Shown piece by piece: positions 1 through 10,284 of a stretch of 64,000 bases of DNA. The notes under the pieces are model-generated. The model saw only the letters and a program-made list of their open reading frames with translations. It was not told the DNA's origin and ran no database searches. The stretch is from Ensifer oleiphilus. Its GTDB lineage: Bacteria; Pseudomonadota; Alphaproteobacteria; Rhizobiales; Rhizobiaceae. The stretch covers positions 909,666 to 973,665 of the forward strand of contig NZ_JABWDU010000002.1 of assembly GCF_013371465.1 (NCBI RefSeq), in the 5' to 3' direction. The translations under genes and the position numbers were made by a program. How positions within the stretch are numbered: position 1 is the stretch's first letter; each line of letters opens with the position of its first letter.

Positions 1-1
1 C

Positions 2-637
2 GACGTCGGCCCCAGGCTCGCCGGCAAGACGGTCGTCAACCTCACCAACGGTCGCCCGGATGAAGTCCGGGCGGTCGCCACCCGGCTTGGCGCATCCGGC
101 GCGCGCTATCTTGATGGCGGCATCATGGCGACACCACCGATGATCGGTACACCGGACGCCTTCATTCTCTACAGCGGCAGCGCCCAAGCGTTTGAGGACG
201 CCACGGAGCACCTGGCGACCTTCGGTCAGAACCACTATCTCGGCGAGGATCCTGTGCTTGCCGCTGTCAACGACCTCGCCTTGCTGTCGGCGATGTACGG
301 CCTCTTCGGCGGCTATCTGCATGCAACAGCGCTTGCCGGCAGCGTCGGCGTCACGGCCAAGCAGTTCCTGCCCCTGGTCGAGCCCTGGCTCGCCGCGATG
401 ATGACGGCGCTGCCCGACTATGCCGAGCGAATCGACAGCGGCGATCACGCCCGCGACGTGATGTCGAACCTGGCGATGCAATCGGTGGCGATCACCAACA
501 TCGTTGCCGCGAGCCGCAGCCAGGGCATCGATCCGGCGTTCATGGAGCCGATGGAACGGCTGGCGCAAAAACGTCTCGCCGGCGGCTTCGGCGCCGACGA
601 GGTCTCCGGTATCATCGAGGTGATGAGGGGGAAATAA
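2..637 (+). CDS. Imine reductase-like NAD(P)-dependent oxidoreductase, 3' part
   Basis: The frame is open from base 2, so the gene starts before the window; 211 residues are visible. The stretch DGGIMATPPMIGTP and the following all-helical part (GYLHATALAGSVGV, then AAMMTALPDYAERIDSG) match the imine reductase/reductive aminase-like branch of the beta-hydroxyacid dehydrogenase superfamily: an N-terminal Rossmann domain and a C-terminal helical dimerisation domain. The glycine-rich nucleotide-binding loop lies outside the window. Such enzymes reduce C=N or C=O bonds with NADPH; the substrate cannot be read from the sequence. An internal ATG at 125 is only an internal codon because homology runs upstream of it. 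Confidence 0.8.
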   Translation, partial: DVGPRLAGKTVVNLTNGRPDEVRAVATRLGASGARYLDGGIMATPPMIGTPDAFILYSGSAQAFEDATEHLATFGQNHYLGEDPVLAAVNDLALLSAMYGLFGGYLHATALAGSVGVTAKQFLPLVEPWLAAMMTALPDYAERIDSGDHARDVMSNLAMQSVAITNIVAASRSQGIDPAFMEPMERLAQKRLAGGFGADEVSGIIEVMRGK

Positions 638-808
638 GGCTTCCACCTTCAATGGACGGCGGAGATATCTGGCAAGGTCCACCCTGCCCCTGCCGAGCGT
701 CTCCAACCGATACAGGCAAACGGTCCGTGGTCGAAAGGTCGCGGACGCCTTGCTTGCGGTTGACCCGTCGCAGGCCCTCGCGCATCCTCCACTCAACTGG
801 AGGTGACG

Positions 809-1114
809 ATGATTACAGGTTCACAGTGCCGCGCCGCCCGGGCGCTGATCGAAATTTCCCGCGAGATGCTGGCAAGCTTTTCAGGCGTCGATGAAGACAC
901 GATCCTGAAGTTCGAGCGCAAACTGGAAAAGCCCGCCGATGCGGTGATCCTGTCTTTGACGCATGCGCTCGAGAATGCAGGCGCGGTGTTTCTTCCGGAA
1001 GGCGAACGCGGCATCGGCGTCTGCCTGAAATTCACCCGCTCCGAGACCCGCCGCCTCTCCATCCTCGAAAGCGAGGGCGGCGTCGTCGGCGACGACGAGG
1101 TTCCGGGCGCTTAG
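809..1114 (+). CDS. XRE-like helix-turn-helix regulator
   Basis: A protein of 101 residues. The part CRAARALIEISREMLASFSG followed by EDTILKFERK has the layout of a Cro/C1-type helix-turn-helix (residues about 6-60), and the tail AGAVFLPEGERGIGVCLKF is typical of short rhizobial XRE proteins. It is probably a cytoplasmic DNA-binding repressor or activator of unknown target. The ATG at 809 is chosen because GGAGG at 799-803 sits five bases upstream; a GTG at 803 in the same frame overlaps that ribosome site. It converges with aatA, and a shared terminator lies between them. Confidence 0.7.
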   Translation: MITGSQCRAARALIEISREMLASFSGVDEDTILKFERKLEKPADAVILSLTHALENAGAVFLPEGERGIGVCLKFTRSETRRLSILESEGGVVGDDEVPGA

Positions 1115-1198
1115 ACAAAAGGCAGATCGAATCTGAATTCAACGCCTTATCCGGCGGGATTGAATCAGTTTGACCGCGTGTTGAATCGGTTTGCCAAC

Positions 1199-1230
1199 AA
1201 AAAAGCCCACCGTCACCGGCGGGCTTTTTC
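1199..1230. terminator. Bidirectional rho-independent terminator
   Basis: AAAAAGCCCACCG, a short loop, then CGGCGGGCTTTTT form a strong stem with one A/C mismatch, with A-run and T-run on the two sides. It lies between the convergent XRE-like gene and aatA and can serve both. Confidence 0.85.
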
Positions 1231-1252
1231 TATTGCATGCAAAGCCTCAAGC

Positions 1253-2935
<1,683 letters not shown>

Positions 2936-5281
2936 ATGTTTCTCGACGACGAAATCGCTGAATCACGAACACGACAAAATGAAGCGCGCTGGGGCATGTA
3001 TCTGGCGCTTGCAGCGCTCGCCGCCTGCATCGTGATGATCCTCGGCTTGATGACTCAGGCGTCTGCCCAGACGGTTAATCCGCCGCCGCAGCAGATGGCC
3101 GGCTATGTCAGACCCAACGACATGGGCACCGGCGCCCTGCTGTTTCCATCGAAGGAGCCTGGCTACTTCGTCGAGGCGCCGCGCCTTGCGACCGATGTCG
3201 AGATCGACGTCAACGGCCCGATCATGCGCACCCGGGTCACGCAGCGATTCCAGAACCCGAGCAAGGGATGGGTCGAAGGCACCTATGTCTTCCCGCTTCC
3301 CGATGATTCCGCCGTCGACACCCTGAAGATGCAGATCGGCGACCGCTTCATTGAAGGCCAGATCAAGCCACGCCAGGCCGCCAAGGAAATCTACGAGCAG
3401 GCCAAGGCCGAGGGCAAGAAGGCCGCCCTTCTCGAACAGCAGCGCCCCAACCTCTTCACCAATCAGGTCGCCAACATCGGCCCCGGTGAAACGGTGGTCG
3501 TGCAGATCGAATATCAAAGCGGCGTGCGCCAGTCGAACGACGCTTTCACCTTCCGCTTCCCGATGGTGGTGGCGCCGCGCTACAATCCGCAGCCGATCGT
3601 CCAGACCGTCGACCTCGACAGCCGCTCCGGCTATGCCGTCAGCGACCCGGTTCCCAATCGCGAAAAGATCGAGCCACCGGTGCTCGACCCGCGCGAAAAC
3701 GCCAAGGTCAACCCGGTTACGCTGACGGTCAACCTGAAGGCGGGCTTCCCGATCGCCGAGGTGACCTCGGCCTTCCACGAGATCGATACAGCCACGATCG
3801 ACCAGCTGACCCGCAAGATCACGCTGAAAGCTGGAAGCGTTCCGGCCGACAGGGATTTCGAACTCAGCTGGAAGGCGGTCGAGGGCAAGAGCCCTTATGC
3901 CGGCCTTTTCCGCGAGACCGTCGGCGGCAAGACCTATCTCCTGTCCTTTGTCACCCCGCCGGTCGCAGCGACCGAGACCGACAAGCCGGTGAAGCGCGAA
4001 GTGGTCTTCGTCATCGACAATTCCGGCTCGATGGCCGGCCCGTCGATGGAGCAGGCGAAGGAAAGCCTGGCGCTGGCGATCTCGCGGCTGAAACCGGAAG
4101 ACCGTTTCAACGTCATCCGCTTCGACGACACCATGACCGTGCACTTCCCCGCGCTCGTCGAGGCGACGCCTGACAAGCGCGAGAACGCCATCGCCTTCGT
4201 GCGCGGCCTGACGGCAGACGGCGGCACCGAAATGCTGCCGGCGCTGGAAGCAGCCCTGCGCACGCAGGGACCGGTCGCGGCCGGCGCACTTCGCCAGGTG
4301 GTGTTCCTCACCGACGGCGCCATCGGTAATGAAGGCCAGCTTTTCCAGGAAATCCAGACGAACCGCGGCGACGCGCGCGTCTTCACCGTCGGGATCGGCT
4401 CGGCACCCAACAGTCACTTCATGACCAAGGCTGCCGAATACGGTCGCGGCACCTTCACGCTGATCGGCTCGGAAAGCCAGGTGGCCGCCCGCATGGGCGA
4501 ACTCTTCACCAAGCTCGAAAGCCCTGTCATGACCGACATCTCGGCGACTTTCGAGGGCGCAGCCAAGGGCGACATTACCCCGAACCCCATGCCCGACCTC
4601 TATCGCGGCGAGCCGGTCGTGCTGACGGCCGAACTCAACGGCACGGCGCCGGAAGGCAAGCTGCGCATCGTCGGCAAGGCGGGCGACCAGCCCTTTCGCG
4701 TCGAGATGGACATCGCCAAGGCCGCAACCGGCGAAGGCATCGCCAAGCTCTGGGCCCGCCGCAAGATCGACGATCTCGAGGCAAGCGCGTCGGCGATCGC
4801 CGATCCGGCATCGCTCGACAGACAGATCGAAACGGTGGCGCTGGCCCATCACCTGGTCTCGCGCGTCACCAGCCTGGTCGCCGTCGATGCGACGCCATCG
4901 CGTCCCGCCGGCGAAAACCTGACGGCAACGGATATGCCGCTCAACCTGCCGGCCGGCTGGGACTTCGGCAAGGTCTTTGGCGAGAAGCCCGATGCAAACG
5001 GCACAGTCGACGAGCGCGAGGCCTCAGTCGAAAGCCAGACGAAGCTGGTGATGGTGACCGCCGACCGCATGCTGGCGGCGCCGACCGCACGCGCGGCCGG
5101 TCTGATTGCCGAAGCCAACAACCAGGTGAACCTGCCGCAGACGGCGACCGAGGCGGACAAGCAGATCCTCATCGGTCTGATGCTGCTCGCCTTCGCGCTT
5201 GTTGCCGGCAGCACCTTCGTCTTCTGGCGCGGACAGATTGCCGCCCTCGTCATCGCAGGGGTTCGACGCCATGGCCGCTGA
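2936..5281 (+). CDS. VIT and VWA domain surface protein, sortase substrate
   Basis: A 781-residue envelope protein. A hydrophobic segment at about 20-45 acts as a signal anchor. A VIT (vault inter-alpha-trypsin) domain follows (about 70-200, with VTQRFQNPSKGWVEGTYVFPLP), then a von Willebrand A domain whose MIDAS motif is DNSGS starting at D361. The C-terminus is a sorting signal: LPQTA (residues 733-737, bases 5132-5146), a hydrophobic stretch, and a basic tail VRRHGR. This is the architecture of the proteobacterial sortase target family (TIGR03788), which occurs as one substrate beside one sortase. The stop overlaps the sortase start. The ligand and the final surface location are unknown. 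Confidence 0.9.
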   Translation: MFLDDEIAESRTRQNEARWGMYLALAALAACIVMILGLMTQASAQTVNPPPQQMAGYVRPNDMGTGALLFPSKEPGYFVEAPRLATDVEIDVNGPIMRTRVTQRFQNPSKGWVEGTYVFPLPDDSAVDTLKMQIGDRFIEGQIKPRQAAKEIYEQAKAEGKKAALLEQQRPNLFTNQVANIGPGETVVVQIEYQSGVRQSNDAFTFRFPMVVAPRYNPQPIVQTVDLDSRSGYAVSDPVPNREKIEPPVLDPRENAKVNPVTLTVNLKAGFPIAEVTSAFHEIDTATIDQLTRKITLKAGSVPADRDFELSWKAVEGKSPYAGLFRETVGGKTYLLSFVTPPVAATETDKPVKREVVFVIDNSGSMAGPSMEQAKESLALAISRLKPEDRFNVIRFDDTMTVHFPALVEATPDKRENAIAFVRGLTADGGTEMLPALEAALRTQGPVAAGALRQVVFLTDGAIGNEGQLFQEIQTNRGDARVFTVGIGSAPNSHFMTKAAEYGRGTFTLIGSESQVAARMGELFTKLESPVMTDISATFEGAAKGDITPNPMPDLYRGEPVVLTAELNGTAPEGKLRIVGKAGDQPFRVEMDIAKAATGEGIAKLWARRKIDDLEASASAIADPASLDRQIETVALAHHLVSRVTSLVAVDATPSRPAGENLTATDMPLNLPAGWDFGKVFGEKPDANGTVDEREASVESQTKLVMVTADRMLAAPTARAAGLIAEANNQVNLPQTATEADKQILIGLMLLAFALVAGSTFVFWRGQIAALVIAGVRRHGR

Positions 5282-5939
5282 CGACGACCTGCCCGGGCCG
5301 CGCCCTAGCTTCCTCGCCCGTCTTTCGGCGTTCGAGACCATCGTCGTCGCGATCATTGCCCTGATCGCCCTTGCCGGCCTGATGCTGGTCGGCAAGGGGT
5401 TTTACATGAAGGCCAAGGCCGAGGTCTCCCAGGTGCTGTTGAAGAAGAGTTTCGACGCGCAGCTGCACGGCGAGGCCGACGGCAAACCCTGGCCCTGGGC
5501 CGATTTCGAAACCACCGCGGAAATCATGGCTCCGCGTATCAACCGTTCGGCGATCGTACTGAAGGGAGCAAGCGGCCAGGCGCTTGCCTTCGGGCCGGCC
5601 TGGCTCGCCAATACCCCTCTTCCCGGCGAAGAAGGCACCTCCGTCATTGCCGCCCACCGCGATACCCATTTCCGCTGGCTGAAGGATGTGTCACCGGGCG
5701 ATCTGCTTGTATTGACCCGCAAGGACGGGCGTCGCTTTCTGTTCCGCGCCGGCGAAGGCCGGGTCGCGCGCTGGGACGAGAGTGGCATCAATGCATCGGC
5801 GAGCGGTCACAAACTGGCGCTCGCCACCTGCTTTCCCTTCGATGCGATCGAGCCCGGGCCGATGCGCTACATCGTGACGGCCGAACTGGTCGGCGAGCAG
5901 CATCCGGTGCCGCTGACCACAGGTTCGATCGCGAAATAA
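5271..5939 (+). CDS. Class GN (proteobacterial) sortase
   Basis: A 222-residue membrane-anchored transpeptidase. One N-terminal transmembrane segment (about 23-43) is followed by the extracytoplasmic sortase domain. The catalytic triad of the family is visible: His129 in AAHRDTH, Cys187 in LATCFPF, and Arg199 in GPMRYIV. It should cleave the LPQTA signal of the protein encoded just upstream. The ATG at 5271 is preferred to an upstream frame-compatible start at 5199 because it overlaps the substrate gene's stop by 11 bases and gives a normal N-terminus. The class is known from marine and other proteobacteria (TIGR03784). Confidence 0.9.
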   Translation: MAADDDLPGPRPSFLARLSAFETIVVAIIALIALAGLMLVGKGFYMKAKAEVSQVLLKKSFDAQLHGEADGKPWPWADFETTAEIMAPRINRSAIVLKGASGQALAFGPAWLANTPLPGEEGTSVIAAHRDTHFRWLKDVSPGDLLVLTRKDGRRFLFRAGEGRVARWDESGINASASGHKLALATCFPFDAIEPGPMRYIVTAELVGEQHPVPLTTGSIAK

Positions 5940-6036
5940 AGCCTTTTTGATCCGATGTGACTTGAACGCAGCGCACGACCGCTCCAGCTTGCGAGAACGC
6001 GACGAAGCAACGGCAGGAACGGATCGGAGATATCGA

Positions 6037-7218
6037 ATGCGGCAGGCGCAGGCATCAAGGCTGAAAACGGCCCCGATGAAACGGACGGTTCTGCCACTGC
6101 TGGCTGGCCTGGCTTTCTTTGCCCCTCCATTTGCCGCCGGCGCGCAGGAAACACGCGAATTCCCCTCTCAGCACGGTGACGTGCTGGTCGAGACGCTGGC
6201 CGCCGGGCTCGAACACCCCTGGTCGGTCGAAGTCCTGCCGGATGGCGGCTACATCGTCAGCGAGCGTGCCGGCCGGCTGCGCATCATCCGCGACGGCAAG
6301 GCCTCGGCGCCGCTCTCGGGCGTGCCTGAAGTGGCAGAACAGGGTCAGGGCGGACTGCTCGACATTGCGCTCGCCCCCGACTTTGCCACCAGCCGCACAC
6401 TCTACCTGACGCTTGCGGCCAATGGCGACGGCGGCTTTGGCACGGCGCTTGTAAGGGCGACATTGGCGGCTGATGACAAGAGCCTGAGCGACGTCAAGGA
6501 ACTCTTCCGTATGAACAAGCTGACCCGCAAGGGCCAGCATTTCGGCTCGCGCATCGCGATCGCGCCTGATGGCAGCCTGTTCTTCGGTATCGGCGACCGT
6601 GGCGAGCGCGACCGCGCCCAGGATCTACACGATCATGCCGGCGCCATCCTTCACATCAACCCGGACGGCAGCATTCCCGCCGCCAACCCCTATCGCGGCG
6701 GCACCGAGGGCCTGCCGGAAATCTGGTCGAAGGGACATCGCAATCCGCAAGGGATCGCTACCGATCCGAAAGACGGCACGCTTCTGACCGCCGAGCACGG
6801 CGCGCGCGGCGGCGACGAGATCAACAATCCGCAGCCTGGCCACAACTACGGCTGGCCTGTCATCACCTACGGCAAGGACTATTCCGGTGCCGAGATCGGC
6901 GAAGGTACGGCAAAGGACGGCTTCGACCAGCCGCTCTACTATTGGGATCCCTCGATTGCGCCGGGCGCGCTTGCGGTCTACCGCGGCAAGATGTTTCCGG
7001 AGTGGGACGGCAGCCTGCTGGTCGCAGCGTTGAAGTACCAGCTGCTCGCCCGGCTGGAACGGGACGATAACGGCGCAGTCACCGCCGAAGAGCGACTGTT
7101 CGACGGCGAGTTCGGCCGCATCCGCGATGTCGTCGTCGCGCCTGATGGCGCGCTGTTAATGGTGACGGACGAAGAGGATGGCGCGCTGCTCAGGGTCTCC
7201 AAGGCGCCGACGCAGTAG
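6037..7218 (+). CDS. PQQ-type soluble aldose/sorbosone sugar dehydrogenase
   Basis: A 393-residue exported protein. After a signal peptide ending near GAQE come the beta-propeller motifs of the glucose/sorbosone dehydrogenase family: LEHPWSVEVLPDG, GQGGLLDIALAPDF, SRIAIAPDGSLFFGIGDRG, GHRNPQGIA, EHGARGGDEIN and AEGENYG-like GHNYGWPVI. Known members oxidise aldoses in the periplasm with bound PQQ and calcium; the sugar here is unknown. The start at 6037 has GGAGA six bases upstream; an ATG at 6076 would give a shorter, more classical signal peptide. No PQQ synthesis genes are in the window. Confidence 0.88.
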   Translation: MRQAQASRLKTAPMKRTVLPLLAGLAFFAPPFAAGAQETREFPSQHGDVLVETLAAGLEHPWSVEVLPDGGYIVSERAGRLRIIRDGKASAPLSGVPEVAEQGQGGLLDIALAPDFATSRTLYLTLAANGDGGFGTALVRATLAADDKSLSDVKELFRMNKLTRKGQHFGSRIAIAPDGSLFFGIGDRGERDRAQDLHDHAGAILHINPDGSIPAANPYRGGTEGLPEIWSKGHRNPQGIATDPKDGTLLTAEHGARGGDEINNPQPGHNYGWPVITYGKDYSGAEIGEGTAKDGFDQPLYYWDPSIAPGALAVYRGKMFPEWDGSLLVAALKYQLLARLERDDNGAVTAEERLFDGEFGRIRDVVVAPDGALLMVTDEEDGALLRVSKAPTQ

Positions 7219-7229
7219 AAGCCTCGACA

Positions 7230-7658
7230 TCACAGATCGGCGCGAACATTCTTGCGAAACATGAACTTCAGACCGGACCAGACAGCGTCGACGGCACAGA
7301 CCTTGGTGTCGACCAGACCGAGCGGCAGGAAGATCTCGCGCAAGACGCCCTCCGTCAGCGTCGTCGGCACTTTCGATGCGCGCTTCGGCCACGAGATCCA
7401 CATCATGCCATCCGGCTTCAGGCTTGCGGAAAGCCGCATCGCCGCGGCCTCCAGTTCTGACCTTTCCACGGCGAAGACATGGATGTAGTCGTGCCTGCGC
7501 AAGGCCCGGTCGTCCATGGCGGTGTCGCAGATGGCCAACCCGGGAAAGCCGGCAATGTCGGCGAGGTTATCGGGGACGCAAAGCAACAACGCCGACTGGT
7601 CGTCCCTCAAACCGAGCTTGCGGACAAGCGGTGTTCCGCAATAGCCGCTGTCGCCCAT
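7230..7658 (-). CDS. DUF3052 family protein
   Basis: A 142-residue cytoplasmic protein. It matches the DUF3052 pattern: GYCGTPLVRKLGL near the start, a central DYIHVFAVERSELE, then LKPDGMMWISWPKRASKVPT. The segment resembles a stripped methyltransferase-like fold, but no function is established and the SAM-binding motif is not obvious. The ATG at 7658 is chosen because GGGGAGG stands just upstream; the frame stays open further up (to 8267) but that part is antisense to the transporter gene and not convincing. It converges with the sugar dehydrogenase. Confidence 0.8.
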   Translation of the reverse strand: MGDSGYCGTPLVRKLGLRDDQSALLLCVPDNLADIAGFPGLAICDTAMDDRALRRHDYIHVFAVERSELEAAAMRLSASLKPDGMMWISWPKRASKVPTTLTEGVLREIFLPLGLVDTKVCAVDAVWSGLKFMFRKNVRADL

Positions 7659-7778
7659 TTCCACCTCCCCCGCAGTCGCAGGCGTTTTCGGGATTTCGTT
7701 GTGCCCGACCCGCGACGATGAGCCTTGCCCGGGAAAATCGCAACTGATAGACGGCGATGCATCTGAGGAGATGCAATC

Positions 7779-8675
7779 ATGACCCGCGTTCAGGCCAATC
7801 TGTTCCTGCTGTTTTCCGGTGCCATCTGGGGTGCCGGTTTCGTCGCTCAATCGACGGCGATGCAGGCGATCGGCCCGCTCTGGTTCATCACACTGCGTTT
7901 TGCCATCGCGACGCTGGTCGCGCTGCCGCTTGCCATCGTCGAAACCCGGCGGGCACCGCAGCCTTTGACCGGCAGGACTGTGCGAAATTTCGCGTTTGTC
8001 GGACTTGCGCTTTTCGCCGGCGCAGTCACCCAGCAATATGGACTGCTGACCACCAGTGTCACCAATTCCGGTTTTCTGACCGGCCTTTACGTCGTTTTCG
8101 TGCCCGTGCTGACGGTGATCTTCCTCCGCCGCAAGCCGCACTGGATCATCTGGCCTGGAGCACTGATGGCGCTGTTCGGCATCTTCCTGCTGAGCGGCGG
8201 GGCGCTGTCGAGCCTGACCGGCGGTGACTACCTGACCATCGTGTGCGCACTCTTCTGGGCACTGCAAATGATGCTGGTCGGCATCTTCGCCCCCAGCAGC
8301 GGCCGTCCGATGCTGTTGTCGATGGTGCAGTTCGCCGTTTGCGCTGTGCTCGGCTGCGTCGTCGCCATGGCGATCGAGCCCTTGAGCATGGAGGCGGTGA
8401 AGGGCGCGCTGCCGGAAATCCTCTATGCCGGTATCTTCTCCAGTGGTGTCGCCTTCATTTGCCAGGTCGTCGGCCAGCGCTACACCACGGCACCGCAGGC
8501 AGCGATCTTCCTGTCGAGCGAGGCGCTGTTTGCGGCCTTGTTCGGCGTGCTTCTGCTTGGAGAGATCATTACGCCCATCGGCTATGTCGGCTGCGCCATC
8601 ATTTTTGCAGCGATGCTGGTGGTGGAAATCGTGCCGGAGCTGACAAAGGACCGGCGCGCGCAGGCTCCCGCCTGA
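7779..8675 (+). CDS. EamA-family (DMT) transporter
   Basis: A 298-residue inner-membrane protein with about ten hydrophobic helices arranged as two EamA repeats (first repeat LFSGAIWGAGFVAQSTAM, second GILCQ-like FICQVVGQRYTTAPQAAIF and SSEALFAALFGVLLLGE). The drug/metabolite transporter superfamily exports amino acids, metabolites or toxins; the substrate cannot be predicted. GAGGAG lies eight bases before the ATG. It is divergent from the DUF3052 gene with about 120 bases between starts. Confidence 0.9.
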   Translation: MTRVQANLFLLFSGAIWGAGFVAQSTAMQAIGPLWFITLRFAIATLVALPLAIVETRRAPQPLTGRTVRNFAFVGLALFAGAVTQQYGLLTTSVTNSGFLTGLYVVFVPVLTVIFLRRKPHWIIWPGALMALFGIFLLSGGALSSLTGGDYLTIVCALFWALQMMLVGIFAPSSGRPMLLSMVQFAVCAVLGCVVAMAIEPLSMEAVKGALPEILYAGIFSSGVAFICQVVGQRYTTAPQAAIFLSSEALFAALFGVLLLGEIITPIGYVGCAIIFAAMLVVEIVPELTKDRRAQAPA

Positions 8676-9379
8676 GGCGAGCCACGCCCTGGTGGGGAGT
8701 AGGCAGAACTATAACCGTTGAATTTGACGGGTACTGAACTGCTGCGTTACTTGTGACTGCCCCCACCTGGAAAGCTGTTGCTTGACTTTGAAACGCTTCC
8801 GCGCGCCGCAGAATTTTTCCATTAATACTTGCATGTTTTCTGCAGCGAAGACTGAAGCCTCGAGTCGGGGCAGCGCTACGGCAAGAAGCTTCAAACATAT
8901 CAGTCAGTTGCGAATTTATGGCGAGCATCGCGCGCCGATGAGGGCCACGACTCTTGCGGCAAAATTGGGCGCAAACCACTCAACTTCTCGATACATTCGT
9001 TCAAAAAGCTGTGATTTCAACAGCTTGCGATGCATCCTAGATATCACCTGAAAAAACCGCAACTGACCGATTTTTGAGCAATGGCAAGACGCTATACCAC
9101 TTCTAAAAAGTTTTGCTTGCCAATTCAAAATAAACCCATCAATCTTACTCTGTTCGGGCAATCTACGAGCACGGGAAGATCTTGAAATAAAAGCGGGCCG
9201 GAGACGCAAAAACTCCGGGTGGCCAGACTGGGGGGACGCATGTTTGCAACCTTTCCGATGGCTGGCTGCGGTAACAGGAACCTTTCCTCAAATATCGAGA
9301 ACTGCCTGCCCAACGCCCAACCGGGCAAACTGCAATGCTACCCGTCCGTCAAACGGGTGGAGAGAAAAGGACCTGACGC
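8676..9379 (+). other. Long intergenic region / cold-shock gene leader
   Basis: About 700 bases without a clear gene, noticeably AT-richer than the flanks. It probably contains the promoter and a structured 5' leader of the cold-shock gene. Visible structures are AAGCTGT (9007-9013) with ACAGCTT (9021-9027), GCCC/GGGC at 9315-9326, and ACCCGT (9340-9345) with ACGGGT (9353-9358) only 12 bases before the ribosome site AAGGA (9367-9371). A short frame 9240-9401 with a G-rich site before its ATG overlaps the cold-shock start (see findings). Confidence 0.45.
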
Positions 9380-9595
9380 ATGGCCGAAACTGGCACTGTA
9401 AAATTCTTCAACACCGACAAGGGCTTTGGTTTCATCAAGCCTGACAACGGTGGAGCGGATATCTTCGTACACATCTCTGCTGTCCAGGCTTCCGGCCTGA
9501 ACGGCCTGTCGGAAAATCAGAAGGTAAGCTTCGACACCGAACCGGATCGCCGCGGCAAAGGCCCGAAGGCGGTCAACCTGCAGATCTCCGGCTAA
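9380..9595 (+). CDS. cspA: Cold-shock protein, CspA family
   Basis: A 71-residue single OB-fold RNA/DNA chaperone. The RNP1 motif KGFGFIKP and RNP2-like DIFVHISAV are intact. It should bind single-stranded nucleic acid and melt RNA structure. AAGGA eight bases before the ATG fits. The C-terminal half (DTEPDRRGKGPKAVNL) is the usual form in alphaproteobacteria. It is monocistronic: a strong terminator follows within 35 bases. A second paralogue lies at 62951. Confidence 0.95.
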   Translation: MAETGTVKFFNTDKGFGFIKPDNGGADIFVHISAVQASGLNGLSENQKVSFDTEPDRRGKGPKAVNLQISG

Positions 9596-9626
9596 CACCG
9601 GTTCTGCTGAAAGATTCAAGTTGAAG

Positions 9627-9651
9627 CCCGGCAGTGATGCCGGGTTTTTTT
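9627..9651 (+). terminator. Rho-independent terminator of cspA
   Basis: CCCGGCA (9627-9633), loop GTGA, TGCCGGG (9638-9644), then seven T. A perfect stem with a clean T-run. Confidence 0.92.
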
Positions 9652-9737
9652 GTTCAGGCCCCGTTCAGTTTGGCAGCGTTAACCTTCTCTCATCATGAAG
9701 GCCGGAACCGCTCCGGACCATGCACAGGATTGAAGCC

Positions 9738-10175
9738 ATGAACAAGTTCATCAAAGCGACGGTTCTCTCGGTCATCGCCGCCGCCTCGGTTCTCCCGACC
9801 CTCCGCACGGCTGAGGCTGGGGATTGGAACCGCCACCGGCACCATGGCAACGGTGACGCCGTTGCACTCGGCGCACTTGGCCTGGCGACCGGCGTGATCA
9901 TCGGCGGTGCGATCGCCTCGCAGCCGCGCTACAGCGAGCGCGTCTACGTCGACCCGGAACCCGATTACTACGAGCCGCGCCCGGTCTACCGTCCGCGCCC
10001 CGTCTATCGCCCGCGTCCCGTAGTCGTTGACAACTACGGCGGCGGTTACGGCTCGCTCGAGCCCTGGACCCCGTCCTGGTACCGTTACTGCTCGCAGCGT
10101 TATCGCTCGTTCAACCCTGATAACGGCACCTTCCGGGGCTACGATGGCCGCAGCTACTTCTGCAACGCCGGCTGA
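9738..10175 (+). CDS. BA14K family secreted protein
   Basis: A 145-residue exported protein. A signal peptide (to about LRTAEA) is followed by a short hydrophobic segment (GALGLATGVIIGGAIAS), a proline/arginine repeat (three copies of RPVYRPRP-like units) and a C-terminal BA14K motif, WYRYCSQRYRSFNPDNGTF ending in YFCNAG with two cysteines. BA14K proteins were described in Brucella as lectin-like immunogens; in rhizobia the role is unknown. The ATG at 9738 is favoured over 9720 because it gives a normal signal peptide. Confidence 0.88.
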   Translation: MNKFIKATVLSVIAAASVLPTLRTAEAGDWNRHRHHGNGDAVALGALGLATGVIIGGAIASQPRYSERVYVDPEPDYYEPRPVYRPRPVYRPRPVVVDNYGGGYGSLEPWTPSWYRYCSQRYRSFNPDNGTFRGYDGRSYFCNAG

Positions 10176-10201
10176 TCTTAGAGCCCGTTAAGCGGACAAT
10201 C

Positions 10202-10237
10202 AAAAAGCGCATGCCTTTCCCGGGCATGCGCTTTTTT
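10202..10237. terminator. Bidirectional rho-independent terminator
   Basis: AAAAAGCGCATGCC, a seven-base loop, and GGCATGCGCTTTTTT form a perfect stem flanked by A and T runs between the convergent BA14K and hydrolase genes. Confidence 0.9.
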
Positions 10238-10284
10238 CATGGCTGCCGGTCGATCCCTCGAAACAGGATCGCCGCCGCAAGAGG

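Noticed and set aside
2963-4852. 629-codon minus-strand open frame opposite the VIT/VWA gene
   Set aside because: Antisense shadow of a clear domain-bearing protein; composition dominated by Arg, Ala, Asp and Gly without family motifs.
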